The notes under the pieces: generated by a model
Database searches by the model: none
The model's input: only the letters and a program-made list of their open reading frames with translations
Told to the model about the DNA's origin: nothing
Assembly (NCBI GenBank): GCA_016213785.1
Contig: JACQZQ010000127.1
Span: forward strand, 1-55,062
DNA from: Acidobacteriota bacterium
GTDB taxonomy: Bacteria; Acidobacteriota; Blastocatellia; Chloracidobacteriales; JADJPF01
Direction: 5' to 3'
DNA: 55,062 bases
Part shown: one piece after another, positions 7,468-16,176 of the stretch
How the letters are laid out: each line of letters begins with the position of its first letter
Position numbering within the stretch: the first letter of the stretch is position 1
Position numbers and translations under genes: made by a program

Positions 7468-9426
7468 ATGGCAACAATAAATTTAACTATTAGATCTCCA
7501 GAACATACACAAAAATTTGAGATGAAGACCAACCATTTAACCATAGGGCGTGGAAACCAAGCTAATCTTATTATTCAAGACCCTAGCCTTTCAAAAATCC
7601 ATGCAAGCATTCACCAAGAAAATAACCATATTTGGATACTTAATGAGTGCTCTAATAGTGAAAGTTTTGTAAATAATATTAAAGTGCCAACACAAGGATT
7701 ACCTATTAATGATGGCGATAAAATTAGACTAGGTAAAGCTACAGTTATTGATATATCAATTAAATCTTTTTTAACAGCTACTCAGAAAAAAACTAATATA
7801 CCCATTACTAAACTTCCTCAAAACATAAGCTTAGTAAAAGTTATTTTTATAATGATTAGTTGTTTATTTGTTATAACCAGTTTAGTTTGGTTTTTAACTA
7901 AGAAGCCAAGTAAAGCAACTAGTATTAATACCGTTAACGTTGAAGAAACTAGAAATAGTAATTTGCCTATATCAACTAATCAAAGCCCTCAAATAGAAGA
8001 ATCAGCAAAAGAAAATAATTTAGTAGAAAATAATTTACCAAAAGAAGAATTTATAAAAAAAGATATAAAACTTTATCTAAAAATGACAGAAGAAGAAAAG
8101 CTGGATTTTGTTGATAAGCAGGCACAACATATTTCATTAATGATGGGTAATCGGCCTTATGCTTTTACTGATGATGTTTTAGGTTATATAAGAAAATATG
8201 TTGATTCATATGCACAAAGAACTAATACAACTTCTACAAAACTTTGGGGTGAAAACCTTCATAGTCTTTATGCTCGTGCTAGTCTTTATGCTCCAGAAAT
8301 TATTAGATCCTTTAATTTACGTGGTGTTGCTCCAGTAGTAGGAATCTACATTGTAATGATTGAGACAGAATACCATGAATGTTTGGAAAGCCCTGTAGGA
8401 GCTAAAGGGCTATTTCAATTTATGCCTGCAACAGCTAGGGCTTATGGAGTAGATCCAAATGATCGTTGTAATGTAAAGAAAATGTCACCAGCAGCAGCAA
8501 GCTATATGGCTGATAGAATTACAGAGTTTGGCCCTGATGCTATGAGTGTTGCCCTAGCAATAGCCGGTTATAATCGTAGCCCTGATTCTGTTAGGCGAGA
8601 TCTTCATGATGTTATTAATAGTGAAAACCGTGAGCGTAGTTTTTGGACTCTAGTAGCTAATTCTACTAAGCTAGATAGACCATTTCAAAATGAAAATATT
8701 AAATATGTGCCAAAATTTTTTGCTGCTGCAATTATTGGAGAGAACCCTTGGGCATTTGGCTTAAAGCTAAGACCGCTGTCAACCTACAATGAAAATCTAT
8801 CCCCAGAAAAATTAAGCAATAGTTCTTACTCCCAAACTATAGATCAACAGTTTGAAAAAACTGTTGTAGAGTTAATTCGCCGTATTAGTAGCGATGATAA
8901 GCCTTATGTCTTTCCAGAAACAGCGCTTCAGGAAATTAAAATTAGAGTTGAAAGTTACCGAAATCAACCTTCAATAGCAAATGCTTTATTTTCTCTAAAT
9001 CAACATACAGAAAAACTAGCATTACTAGCCAGACAAGAAGGCGTAGAACCAGCACTATTTTTTTATATCCTTTTAGCTGAGTTAATCAGTAATAAAGAAA
9101 TTTATGAATTAAATACAATGTCTAAAAAAATCCTAGAAGAATTAATAACGCTTAGGGCAACTTTTGGCACTACTCTAGCAGATAGTAGTTTAATAATTCT
9201 TGCTGCTTATCGAATGGGAAGTGGGACAAAAAAATCTCATCCATTATTAGCAGCTATGCGTAAAATTGTTAAGAACCCACAAACAGAAAGAAATATATGG
9301 TTTTTACGAGAGCATGGTGAAATTAATGATGAGGTTTATGACTTTGTTATAAACTGTTTAGCATTAGGTCTAATTGGTCAAAATCCTAAAGCTTATGGAA
9401 TAAATGCACCCGCTTTTTCTTATTAG
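7468..9426 (+). CDS. FHA domain-membrane helix-lytic transglycosylase fusion, copy 2
   Basis: The start lies five bases after the previous stop without a clear ribosome site, so translational coupling is likely. The 652-residue product has an FHA domain at about 1-95 (HLTIGRGNQANLIIQDPSLSKIHA), a membrane helix at about 123-145, and an MltD-like lytic transglycosylase domain at about 230-435. This domain contains Glu299 in VMIETEYH, AKGLFQFMPATA and AIAGYNRS. A second, degenerate copy of the domain fills residues about 470-652: it keeps a glutamate at the same place (LLAEL) but has lost the GLFQFMP substrate motif. Both copies end in a GENP/GQNP-AFG motif. It probably opens peptidoglycan for the T6SS membrane complex. 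Confidence 0.82.
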   Translation: MATINLTIRSPEHTQKFEMKTNHLTIGRGNQANLIIQDPSLSKIHASIHQENNHIWILNECSNSESFVNNIKVPTQGLPINDGDKIRLGKATVIDISIKSFLTATQKKTNIPITKLPQNISLVKVIFIMISCLFVITSLVWFLTKKPSKATSINTVNVEETRNSNLPISTNQSPQIEESAKENNLVENNLPKEEFIKKDIKLYLKMTEEEKLDFVDKQAQHISLMMGNRPYAFTDDVLGYIRKYVDSYAQRTNTTSTKLWGENLHSLYARASLYAPEIIRSFNLRGVAPVVGIYIVMIETEYHECLESPVGAKGLFQFMPATARAYGVDPNDRCNVKKMSPAAASYMADRITEFGPDAMSVALAIAGYNRSPDSVRRDLHDVINSENRERSFWTLVANSTKLDRPFQNENIKYVPKFFAAAIIGENPWAFGLKLRPLSTYNENLSPEKLSNSSYSQTIDQQFEKTVVELIRRISSDDKPYVFPETALQEIKIRVESYRNQPSIANALFSLNQHTEKLALLARQEGVEPALFFYILLAELISNKEIYELNTMSKKILEELITLRATFGTTLADSSLIILAAYRMGSGTKKSHPLLAAMRKIVKNPQTERNIWFLREHGEINDEVYDFVINCLALGLIGQNPKAYGINAPAFSY

Positions 9427-9515
9427 TACATTACCCTCTAATATTTTTATTAGCCAAAGTGTTTTTTAAGTTATAGATAAACTAATAGACTAAGAATTTT
9501 TCTCTCTAATATTAG

Positions 9516-9531
9516 TTGCATACTTATTGCA
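9516..9531 (+). promoter_or_regulatory. sigma-54-like promoter ahead of tssK
   Basis: TTGCATACTTATTGCA keeps the 10-base spacing and a perfect -12 TTGCA but has TG instead of GG at -24 (9517-9518, with GC at 9529-9530). The predicted start near 9542 gives a leader of about 45 bases before the ATG at 9587. It is weaker than the sites at 1741 and 17317. Confidence 0.5.
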
Positions 9532-9586
9532 TAGATAAGAAAGTAAGAGAAAGATTTTTAATATTTCTGGGAAAGTGATTAATATT

Positions 9587-10936
9587 ATGAGCCATTACCG
9601 CAAAGTAGTTTGGAATGAAGGGATGCTCCTTACTCCTCATCATTTGCAACAATGGGATAATTATTTTGAAGATCAAATAACTTCACGACTAGCAGCATTT
9701 ATCCCTTATCAGTGGGGAATAATCAACCTTCAAATTAACCATGAATCAATTAGTAATGGTATTTTTGAATTAATACATTGTCAGGCAATAATGCCTGATG
9801 GCTTATTAGTTAATTTGCCACAACCAGATCCTTTACCAGAAGCACGAGCTTTAGCAAAACATTTTGATACTGGTGAAAAACTGGAAGTTTACTTAGCAAT
9901 TGCAACAAAGCGTGCTGGTAGTGTGAATTTTCAAGCACCTACTAAGGAAAAATCCGCAAACTTACGTTATAGCCAAGTTCCTGGTACAGTAATTGACGAA
10001 ACAACAGGAGAAAATCAACAACAAATAGCTTTTGCTAAACCTAATTTTCGACTGCTTTTCTCTGATGAACTAAAAGAAGGTTATAGTAGCCTGAAAATAG
10101 CAGAAATTGTACATACGACTACTGGACAGTTAGTTTTATCTGAAAACTACTTACCACCAATATTAAGTATAAGCGCATCTACTTGGTTACTTAATATGTT
10201 AAGACAGTTAATAGAAATTCTTATTACTAAAAGTACAACTTTAGGGGAACAAAGAAGGCAAAGAGCTAGTTCTTTAGCTGATTTTACTACATCTGAAGTT
10301 GCTGTTTTTTGGTTACTACATACGGTAAACAGTACAATTCCAAAGCTAACGCATCTCTTACGTACTAGAATTGTACACCCTGAACATCTATATGAAGTAT
10401 TAGTTGAACTTGCCGGAAAGTTAATAACCTTTTCTATTGATCAACACCCTAAAGATATAATTAGATATGACCACGATAATTTATACTTAAGCTTTAACCA
10501 ATTAATGTTACAGATCCGTGAACTCTTAGAAACCGTGATACCTACTCGCTGTGTTGCAATAGCATTAGAAAACATTCGTGAATCGCTTTATATTGGTAGA
10601 GTTCAAGATGATCGATTATTGCATAACGCAGCATTTTTCTTAGCAATAAAAGCACAGGTAGCAGAAAGTTTTTTAATTGACCGTGTGCCACGAATTATTA
10701 AAGTAGCTTCCAGAGATGTAATTGACGCTGTAGTAGGTTCTGCACTACCAGGTGTTACTCTAAGACATGCATCACCTCCTCCTTCTCCAATACCTACTCG
10801 GGTAGGCTTTCACTACTTTGGTTTTGATAGTATTGGCCCTTATTGGGACACAATTCGCGGTTCAAAGACAATTGCTATTTATGTTCCTGATGAGTTTCCA
10901 GAAGTAAAGTTAGAACTTTATGCAGTAAAATCTTAA
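9587..10936 (+). CDS. tssK: T6SS baseplate protein TssK
   Basis: The 449-residue protein opens with KVVWNEGMLLTPHHLQQWDNYFE, the signature N-terminus of TssK (ImpJ/VasE), and runs the normal length of the family. I chose the ATG at 9587 rather than the in-frame GTG at 9575, because it fits the family start and leaves room for the GGGAAAG ribosome site at about 9569. TssK trimers link the TssF/TssG baseplate wedges to the TssL/TssM membrane complex in the cytoplasm. It is followed 35 bases later by tssL and appears to be transcribed with it. Confidence 0.95.
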   Translation: MSHYRKVVWNEGMLLTPHHLQQWDNYFEDQITSRLAAFIPYQWGIINLQINHESISNGIFELIHCQAIMPDGLLVNLPQPDPLPEARALAKHFDTGEKLEVYLAIATKRAGSVNFQAPTKEKSANLRYSQVPGTVIDETTGENQQQIAFAKPNFRLLFSDELKEGYSSLKIAEIVHTTTGQLVLSENYLPPILSISASTWLLNMLRQLIEILITKSTTLGEQRRQRASSLADFTTSEVAVFWLLHTVNSTIPKLTHLLRTRIVHPEHLYEVLVELAGKLITFSIDQHPKDIIRYDHDNLYLSFNQLMLQIRELLETVIPTRCVAIALENIRESLYIGRVQDDRLLHNAAFFLAIKAQVAESFLIDRVPRIIKVASRDVIDAVVGSALPGVTLRHASPPPSPIPTRVGFHYFGFDSIGPYWDTIRGSKTIAIYVPDEFPEVKLELYAVKS

Positions 10937-10971
10937 TTTCACCTCTACCATCATTAAGAAAGAGGTAACTT

Positions 10972-11697
10972 ATGTCTAATGTAATAACACTCAACCCTAT
11001 TTCTAATACAGAATTAGCTGATTTATTAGATAATAGTCAAAACCCTTTATTAATAATGGCTACACGTACTTTAGAGTTAATATTAGAACTAAAATCAGGT
11101 ATCGTTAGCCCATCTAGTGACTTAAGGAATACTTTTAGTAATCTATTAAAAGAAATGGAATTTCAAGCTAGTAAGTTAAGTTATCCATCACAAGCCGTTC
11201 AATCTGGAAAGTTTGCTTTAGCTGCTTTTATTGATGAAACCGTATTGACAGCAGATTTTCCGCTTCGTCAAGAATGGGAAAAATATCCATTACAACTAGA
11301 ATATTTTGGAGAACATTTAGCAGGAGTAAAGTTTTTTGAACGTTTAGAAGAATTATTGAAAGAAAGCCTACAACATATTGATATTATTGAGCTTTACTAT
11401 GTTTGTTTATTACTTGGATATAAAGGGCGATATAAAATTTATCTAGAAGATCAACTTAAACAAGTAATTAACAATGTAGCTGAACATTTAATAAAAGCAA
11501 ACAGACTAAAAAATATTAGCCTTTCGCCACACGCTAAAGCTAATGATCAGCCTAAACTCGTTAGTGATCATGGTTTACCTCTTTGGATAAAATTAACCAC
11601 AATTACAGTTTTTGTTATTAGTATATTTGTCTATATTATTTTCAAACTATTGCTTAATAACCAACTACTAGCTGCTAAAGAACAATTATTAAGATAA
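10972..11697 (+). CDS. tssL: T6SS membrane-complex protein TssL (DotU/ImpK)
   Basis: The 241-residue protein matches the cytoplasmic DotU fold: MATRTLELILELKSG near the start, AAFIDETVLTADF in the middle, LEYFGEHLAGVKFFERLEELL, and YVCLLLGYKGRY. One membrane helix lies near the C-terminus, about residues 203-228. There is no C-terminal OmpA/peptidoglycan-binding extension, so wall anchoring would have to come from other proteins. TssL forms the inner-membrane complex with TssM and binds TssK. The gene is paired with tssK and separated from tssM by a 221-base regulatory gap. Confidence 0.93.
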   Translation: MSNVITLNPISNTELADLLDNSQNPLLIMATRTLELILELKSGIVSPSSDLRNTFSNLLKEMEFQASKLSYPSQAVQSGKFALAAFIDETVLTADFPLRQEWEKYPLQLEYFGEHLAGVKFFERLEELLKESLQHIDIIELYYVCLLLGYKGRYKIYLEDQLKQVINNVAEHLIKANRLKNISLSPHAKANDQPKLVSDHGLPLWIKLTTITVFVISIFVYIIFKLLLNNQLLAAKEQLLR

Positions 11698-11768
11698 ATA
11701 GAACAAATGCTACTGCAAAATATAATGCATATTTTCAATAAACCTTGGCTACTGCAAAAATGCGAAAA

Positions 11769-11788
11769 TTTGCGCTAATTAGCGCAAA
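11769..11788. repeat. perfect 20-bp palindrome upstream of tssM
   Basis: TTTGCGCTAATTAGCGCAAA is a perfect palindrome about 70-90 bases upstream of the sigma-54-type promoter at 11859. That is the distance expected for an enhancer-binding-protein site. It could also act as a terminator for tssK-tssL, but no U-run follows. Confidence 0.5.
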
Positions 11789-11858
11789 ACTCCTATTTAT
11801 TCTTTTTGTCTACAAAAGTAATCCTAGCAATCCTCTAAAAAATCAATAGTTTAACATT

Positions 11859-11874
11859 TGGAATAAAGCTTGCT
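11859..11874 (+). promoter_or_regulatory. sigma-54 promoter ahead of tssM
   Basis: TGGAATAAAGCTTGCT has GG at 11860-11861 and GC at 11872-11873 with 10 bases between, and a good TTGCT -12 element. A start near 11885 would give a short leader before the ATG at 11919. Confidence 0.65.
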
Positions 11875-11918
11875 CATATCTTTAGCGATGCTGAGGATTT
11901 TAAGTAAGGAGATTATCC

Positions 11919-14900
11919 ATGCCACAATTCTTAGAATACATTGAACAAATAAAGTCTTTTCTTAAAATCACTACACTGGTTCTCTTATATGGTCTAACAA
12001 GTGTTTTAGGATGGTCAGTAACAGGTAATTTAGGGTTTAGTTTTAATACTCAAGTTTTGCTAGTAGCTCTAATTCTATTAACTTTTCCAATTGCTTTATT
12101 TATCAAGCACTATTTCAAAAAATCAGAAGATCAAATCTTCCCAGTGACTAATAATTCTTCTACTACTAAAGATTATCCAGATTTAATAAATCGTGCTGAA
12201 GAAGTAGTTCAATGGTTAAACAATACAAAACTTGCTTCAAAATCCACTAAAAAAGTTGTTTATCAACTCCCCTGGTTCCTTCTACTAGGCGCTAAATCAA
12301 GTGGAAAGACTTCATTAATCTTAAACTCTGGTTTAGATATTCAAGCTTTACCTAGCCAACAAAGTTTAAGCCAAAACCTATTTCGCCCAACTAATAGTTG
12401 TGAATGGTATGTTAGCAATTCAGCAGTTTTTATTGACACAGCAGGCCGTTACCTTAATGAAGGAACTGATCATGAAGAATGGCTATCATTACTTAATACA
12501 ATAAAAAGATATCGCCCAGAACGTCCCATTGATGGATTAATCCTTACAGTTGAAACAACAAATATTACTAAAGCCAGTGAAAATGAAATAGAACAACAAG
12601 CAAAACAGCTAAGAGCACGTATTGATGAGCTAAAAGCACAATTTAACAGCCCTTACCCCATTTATTTAGTTTTTACACATGCCGATGTTATTAATGGATT
12701 TGAAGTCTTTTTTAGTAATTTTGATAAGAAAACTCGTAACCAGATTTGGGGTACAACTATACCTTTAGAACAACGTGAACAAGCCTACTCGCTTTTTGAT
12801 GAAGAATTTAGCTATCTTTGTGAAGCTTTAATGAGCAATCGTCTAGTACATTTAGCATCATCAAATTTATCTAAAGAACAGTTAGAAATTTTTGATTTTC
12901 CTTTTTGTTTTGCTTCTATTAAAAATAAACTCTCTCTTTTTGTTTCTACATTATTTAGACCTAGCCCATTTACTGATAACCCTTGGTTGAGAGGTTTTTA
13001 CTTTATTGCAAGTTCAGTAATAAAGAAACGACCATCAGAAAACCTTTTAATAACAGCACAAGAATATAGAGAAAAATATTTTATTGATGACTTGATCCAA
13101 GAACAATTGCTTAATGATACTAATTTATCTGCGTCAATGATAAAGAAAACGGATACTCCTAAGCTAAAACGTAGAGTCCTAATTGCAACTGTAAGCTTCA
13201 TTTCTTTGTTTCTAATAATAGGCTTTACTGTTTCATTAATAAGAAACCGAAGTTTAATTAATGAAAGTTTAGAAAAAGGTCTAAGAGTAGATGAAATTAG
13301 TAGATTAAGGTCTAGCAACATTTCTAGTAATCAAGATACTGCCTCGCTACGTGTAGAGTTAGAAGCAGTTGAACAACTAAGGCAACAACTTGTAGTTTTA
13401 GAAAATTACAAAAAGTCTAGACCTTTATCTTATAGTTATGGGCTATATTCAGGTAATGATATAAATCCTAATTTGCGAGCTATTTATTTTGATTTACTTA
13501 ACCAACATTTCTTTCAACAAACAGCAGAAAACCTAGAAAATGATTTAAGAAAATTTGCTGATAGTAAAAATAAGTTTTCTGAAGAAGAATTAGGATACTA
13601 CTATGATCTATTAAAAACATACTTAATGCTTTCAGAGCCAAATAAAACAGAGCCTACTTTTCTAGCAAATCGACTTAATGAATATTGGAAAAAATCTTAT
13701 CCACCAGAATTAGAACTTTTAGCACAACAACAGCTTGATTTCTATGCCAAACAAGCTATTTATGATGATGCCCCCCACCTCAAAGCAGACGATAAAATTG
13801 TTTCTGCATCGCGTCAGCATCTTGTTAGTTACCCTGCCGTAAACCGCTTTTTTAAGAGAGTAACCTCAGAAATTGACTTAAAAGTAAAGCCTGTAACAGT
13901 TGAATCAATTACTCAAGGTCGTAACAAAGGAGGGTTAATAGGAAAATATAGTGTACCAGGTAGTTTTACCATAGAAGGCTACGAAGGTTATATGAACAAG
14001 GCTTTGGTTTTAGCAGAAGCAGAAATGAACAAAGAAGACTGGGTAATGGGAGCATCTACAGTAACAACTAAAGATTTAAGTAGTGATGTTGGGAAACTAG
14101 AAGGCATTTATTTTCATGAGTATAGTAAACAATGGCAAAACTTCTTAAAAGGTTTAAGTATTCCTGCTTTTAAGACAAAAGAAGATGCTATTGAAGCATT
14201 AAAAATCTTATCAGCTAACGATTCGCCATTAGACCTAACATTAACTGAAGTAGCAAGACAAACTAATTTTACAGGAGCAAAAGCAAAACTTAGTTGGTGG
14301 AAAAAGATTTTTGCAAGTAAATCAATTACTCCTAACCCACAAATCCTTGAATTAGAAAAAGAATTTCTTGCTCTAAGACAATTTTTAGAGCAAGAAGGAG
14401 AAAATTCTCCTGTTTTACAATATCGTAGCTCTTTACGTATAGTGCTTGATAATTTAGAAACTTCTACAGCTGATCAATTATCACAAACCACAAAAATGTT
14501 GCTTACTGGTAAAGATGATATTGGTCTACAAAAAGCAGAATTAACAATTAATAAACTACTAGAAAGTTTTACTAGCTCAGCAACTAGAGATGCTGCATCT
14601 GCTTGTAAACAGCCTTTAGGGAATTTAAGAGCTATGCTTTATGGTAGTAGCTATGTTCAAATTGAACAAAGTTGGCAAGAGCAAATCTATCCTAAAGCCC
14701 GTAACATAGAACAAGGTTTTCCTTTTACAGAAACAGGAAGTGCATCTATAACAGACCTTACACGTTATCTTAATCCAGTTAATGGTGTATTAGCACAATT
14801 TTTTAATGATAGATTAGCTCCTTCTTTTGAAGAAGTAGGAGGTAAATTACAACTAAAAGAAAGTGGGGCTTTTAAGTTTTCTCAAGAATTTATTAGTTAT

Positions 14901-15329
14901 CTTAATACCAGCAAACAACTTCGTGAGGCTCTCTTTGCTCAAGGTGGTCAGCAAATGGAAGTTAGTTATGAACTCTTGCTACAACCTACAGCAAACACTG
15001 ATGTTGTAATAGAGATTGATGGAACTAGAGTAGAAACGCGTGGCACAACCGTACAATCAGCAAAATTTACGTGGCCTGCAAAATCTGGAGCATCTGGAGC
15101 AAAAATTACTGTAATACAAGGTAATAAAATAGCTGAAAAAGCTTTTCCTGGGGAATGGGGGCTTTTCAAAATGGTAACAGGAGCAACACCTGAAGGAAAC
15201 CTACTTATACTTAGCTGGAACATTGAAGGAATCCCCATCCGCGCAACATTAAGACCATCTAGTGCTAATAATGCTTTTTCACGCCATCTTTTTACACAAT
15301 GGCATGCTCCAAAAAACTTACGAAACTAA
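11919..15329 (+). CDS. tssM: T6SS membrane-complex protein TssM (IcmF/VasK)
   Basis: This 1136-residue inner-membrane protein has two N-terminal helices (about 15-60), a cytoplasmic GTPase-like domain with Walker A LLGAKSSGKTSL at about 123-134 and FIDTAGRYL, and a third helix near 420-440. A large periplasmic part follows with the IcmF-related and C-terminal beta domains. Length and layout are normal for TssM. It would form the trans-envelope channel with TssL and usually with the lipoprotein TssJ, which I do not find here. The ribosome site AAGGAG precedes the ATG, and the gene has its own sigma-54-type promoter. Confidence 0.95.
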   Translation: MPQFLEYIEQIKSFLKITTLVLLYGLTSVLGWSVTGNLGFSFNTQVLLVALILLTFPIALFIKHYFKKSEDQIFPVTNNSSTTKDYPDLINRAEEVVQWLNNTKLASKSTKKVVYQLPWFLLLGAKSSGKTSLILNSGLDIQALPSQQSLSQNLFRPTNSCEWYVSNSAVFIDTAGRYLNEGTDHEEWLSLLNTIKRYRPERPIDGLILTVETTNITKASENEIEQQAKQLRARIDELKAQFNSPYPIYLVFTHADVINGFEVFFSNFDKKTRNQIWGTTIPLEQREQAYSLFDEEFSYLCEALMSNRLVHLASSNLSKEQLEIFDFPFCFASIKNKLSLFVSTLFRPSPFTDNPWLRGFYFIASSVIKKRPSENLLITAQEYREKYFIDDLIQEQLLNDTNLSASMIKKTDTPKLKRRVLIATVSFISLFLIIGFTVSLIRNRSLINESLEKGLRVDEISRLRSSNISSNQDTASLRVELEAVEQLRQQLVVLENYKKSRPLSYSYGLYSGNDINPNLRAIYFDLLNQHFFQQTAENLENDLRKFADSKNKFSEEELGYYYDLLKTYLMLSEPNKTEPTFLANRLNEYWKKSYPPELELLAQQQLDFYAKQAIYDDAPHLKADDKIVSASRQHLVSYPAVNRFFKRVTSEIDLKVKPVTVESITQGRNKGGLIGKYSVPGSFTIEGYEGYMNKALVLAEAEMNKEDWVMGASTVTTKDLSSDVGKLEGIYFHEYSKQWQNFLKGLSIPAFKTKEDAIEALKILSANDSPLDLTLTEVARQTNFTGAKAKLSWWKKIFASKSITPNPQILELEKEFLALRQFLEQEGENSPVLQYRSSLRIVLDNLETSTADQLSQTTKMLLTGKDDIGLQKAELTINKLLESFTSSATRDAASACKQPLGNLRAMLYGSSYVQIEQSWQEQIYPKARNIEQGFPFTETGSASITDLTRYLNPVNGVLAQFFNDRLAPSFEEVGGKLQLKESGAFKFSQEFISYLNTSKQLREALFAQGGQQMEVSYELLLQPTANTDVVIEIDGTRVETRGTTVQSAKFTWPAKSGASGAKITVIQGNKIAEKAFPGEWGLFKMVTGATPEGNLLILSWNIEGIPIRATLRPSSANNAFSRHLFTQWHAPKNLRN

Positions 15330-15340
15330 AGGAGGAAATT

Positions 15341-16159
15341 ATGTCTTCAGCAAAAGTTATTGCAAGTTCAAAAGCAAAAGCTTTATATCAAAATGGCTAC
15401 CTTGTAGAAGCAATTAAAGAATTAATTCAAGAGGTCAGAAATGACCCTGGTAATAACTGGCTACGTACATTTCTCTTTGAACTACTTTGTTTTAATGGTG
15501 AATGGGAGCGTGCAGAACGTCAGCTTAAAGGATTGTCAATAATAGGGGCAAAAGCTGAAACTGGGTTATTAGTCTACAATAATAATATAAAAGCTGAAAT
15601 CCAACGGCATAAACTTTTTTCTAATGATATAACCCCAAAATTTTTATCTACACCACCAAATTATGTTTCTTTACAATTGACTGCACTCACTAAGCTACGA
15701 GAAAAAAATTATCCTGAAACGCGTAATCTATTAGATAACATAGCTTTAAATCAACCTAATCTCAAAGGCAAACTTAATGGAAAGAAGTTTAGTAGTTTTG
15801 TAGATTACAATGATTTTTTTGGTAATTGTTTAGAGGTATTCTTAGAAGATAAATATTATTGGCTACCATTTGAAAATATCCAACGTTTAGAAATTCAACC
15901 ACCAAAATTCTTACGTGATTTGGTATGGATAAAAGCAGTTGTTCAGCTAACTAATGACACATTAGCAGAAGTTTTCTTACCAACACTTTACCCAAATTCT
16001 TATAAACATGAAAATGAGCTAGTACGTCTAGGTCGTATGACAGATTGGCAAACTCTACCTAATGACATCTATCTTGGATATGGATTACGCACATTTCTTA
16101 GTGATAACAAAGAAAAAACTATTCTTGAAGTTAATGAACTAACCTTTGATCATTCTTAG
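15341..16159 (+). CDS. tagJ: T6SS accessory protein TagJ (ImpE/SciE)
   Basis: The 272-residue product matches the ImpE family. The N-terminal half is TPR-like (AKALYQNGYLVEAIKELIQEVRNDPGN, RTFLFELLCFNGEWERAERQL), and the C-terminal half has the ImpE signature (YYWLPFENIQRLEIQPPKFLRDLVW, EVFLPTLYPNSY, LGRMTDW). An in-frame ATG at 15299 overlaps tssM; the ATG at 15341 follows AGGAGG and fits the family start. TagJ binds the TssB N-terminus in other bacteria and is thought to modulate sheath disassembly by ClpV. Its position between tssM and tssA-tssB fits that role. Confidence 0.92.
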   Translation: MSSAKVIASSKAKALYQNGYLVEAIKELIQEVRNDPGNNWLRTFLFELLCFNGEWERAERQLKGLSIIGAKAETGLLVYNNNIKAEIQRHKLFSNDITPKFLSTPPNYVSLQLTALTKLREKNYPETRNLLDNIALNQPNLKGKLNGKKFSSFVDYNDFFGNCLEVFLEDKYYWLPFENIQRLEIQPPKFLRDLVWIKAVVQLTNDTLAEVFLPTLYPNSYKHENELVRLGRMTDWQTLPNDIYLGYGLRTFLSDNKEKTILEVNELTFDHS

Positions 16160-16176
16160 AAAAAGGAGAAAAACTA

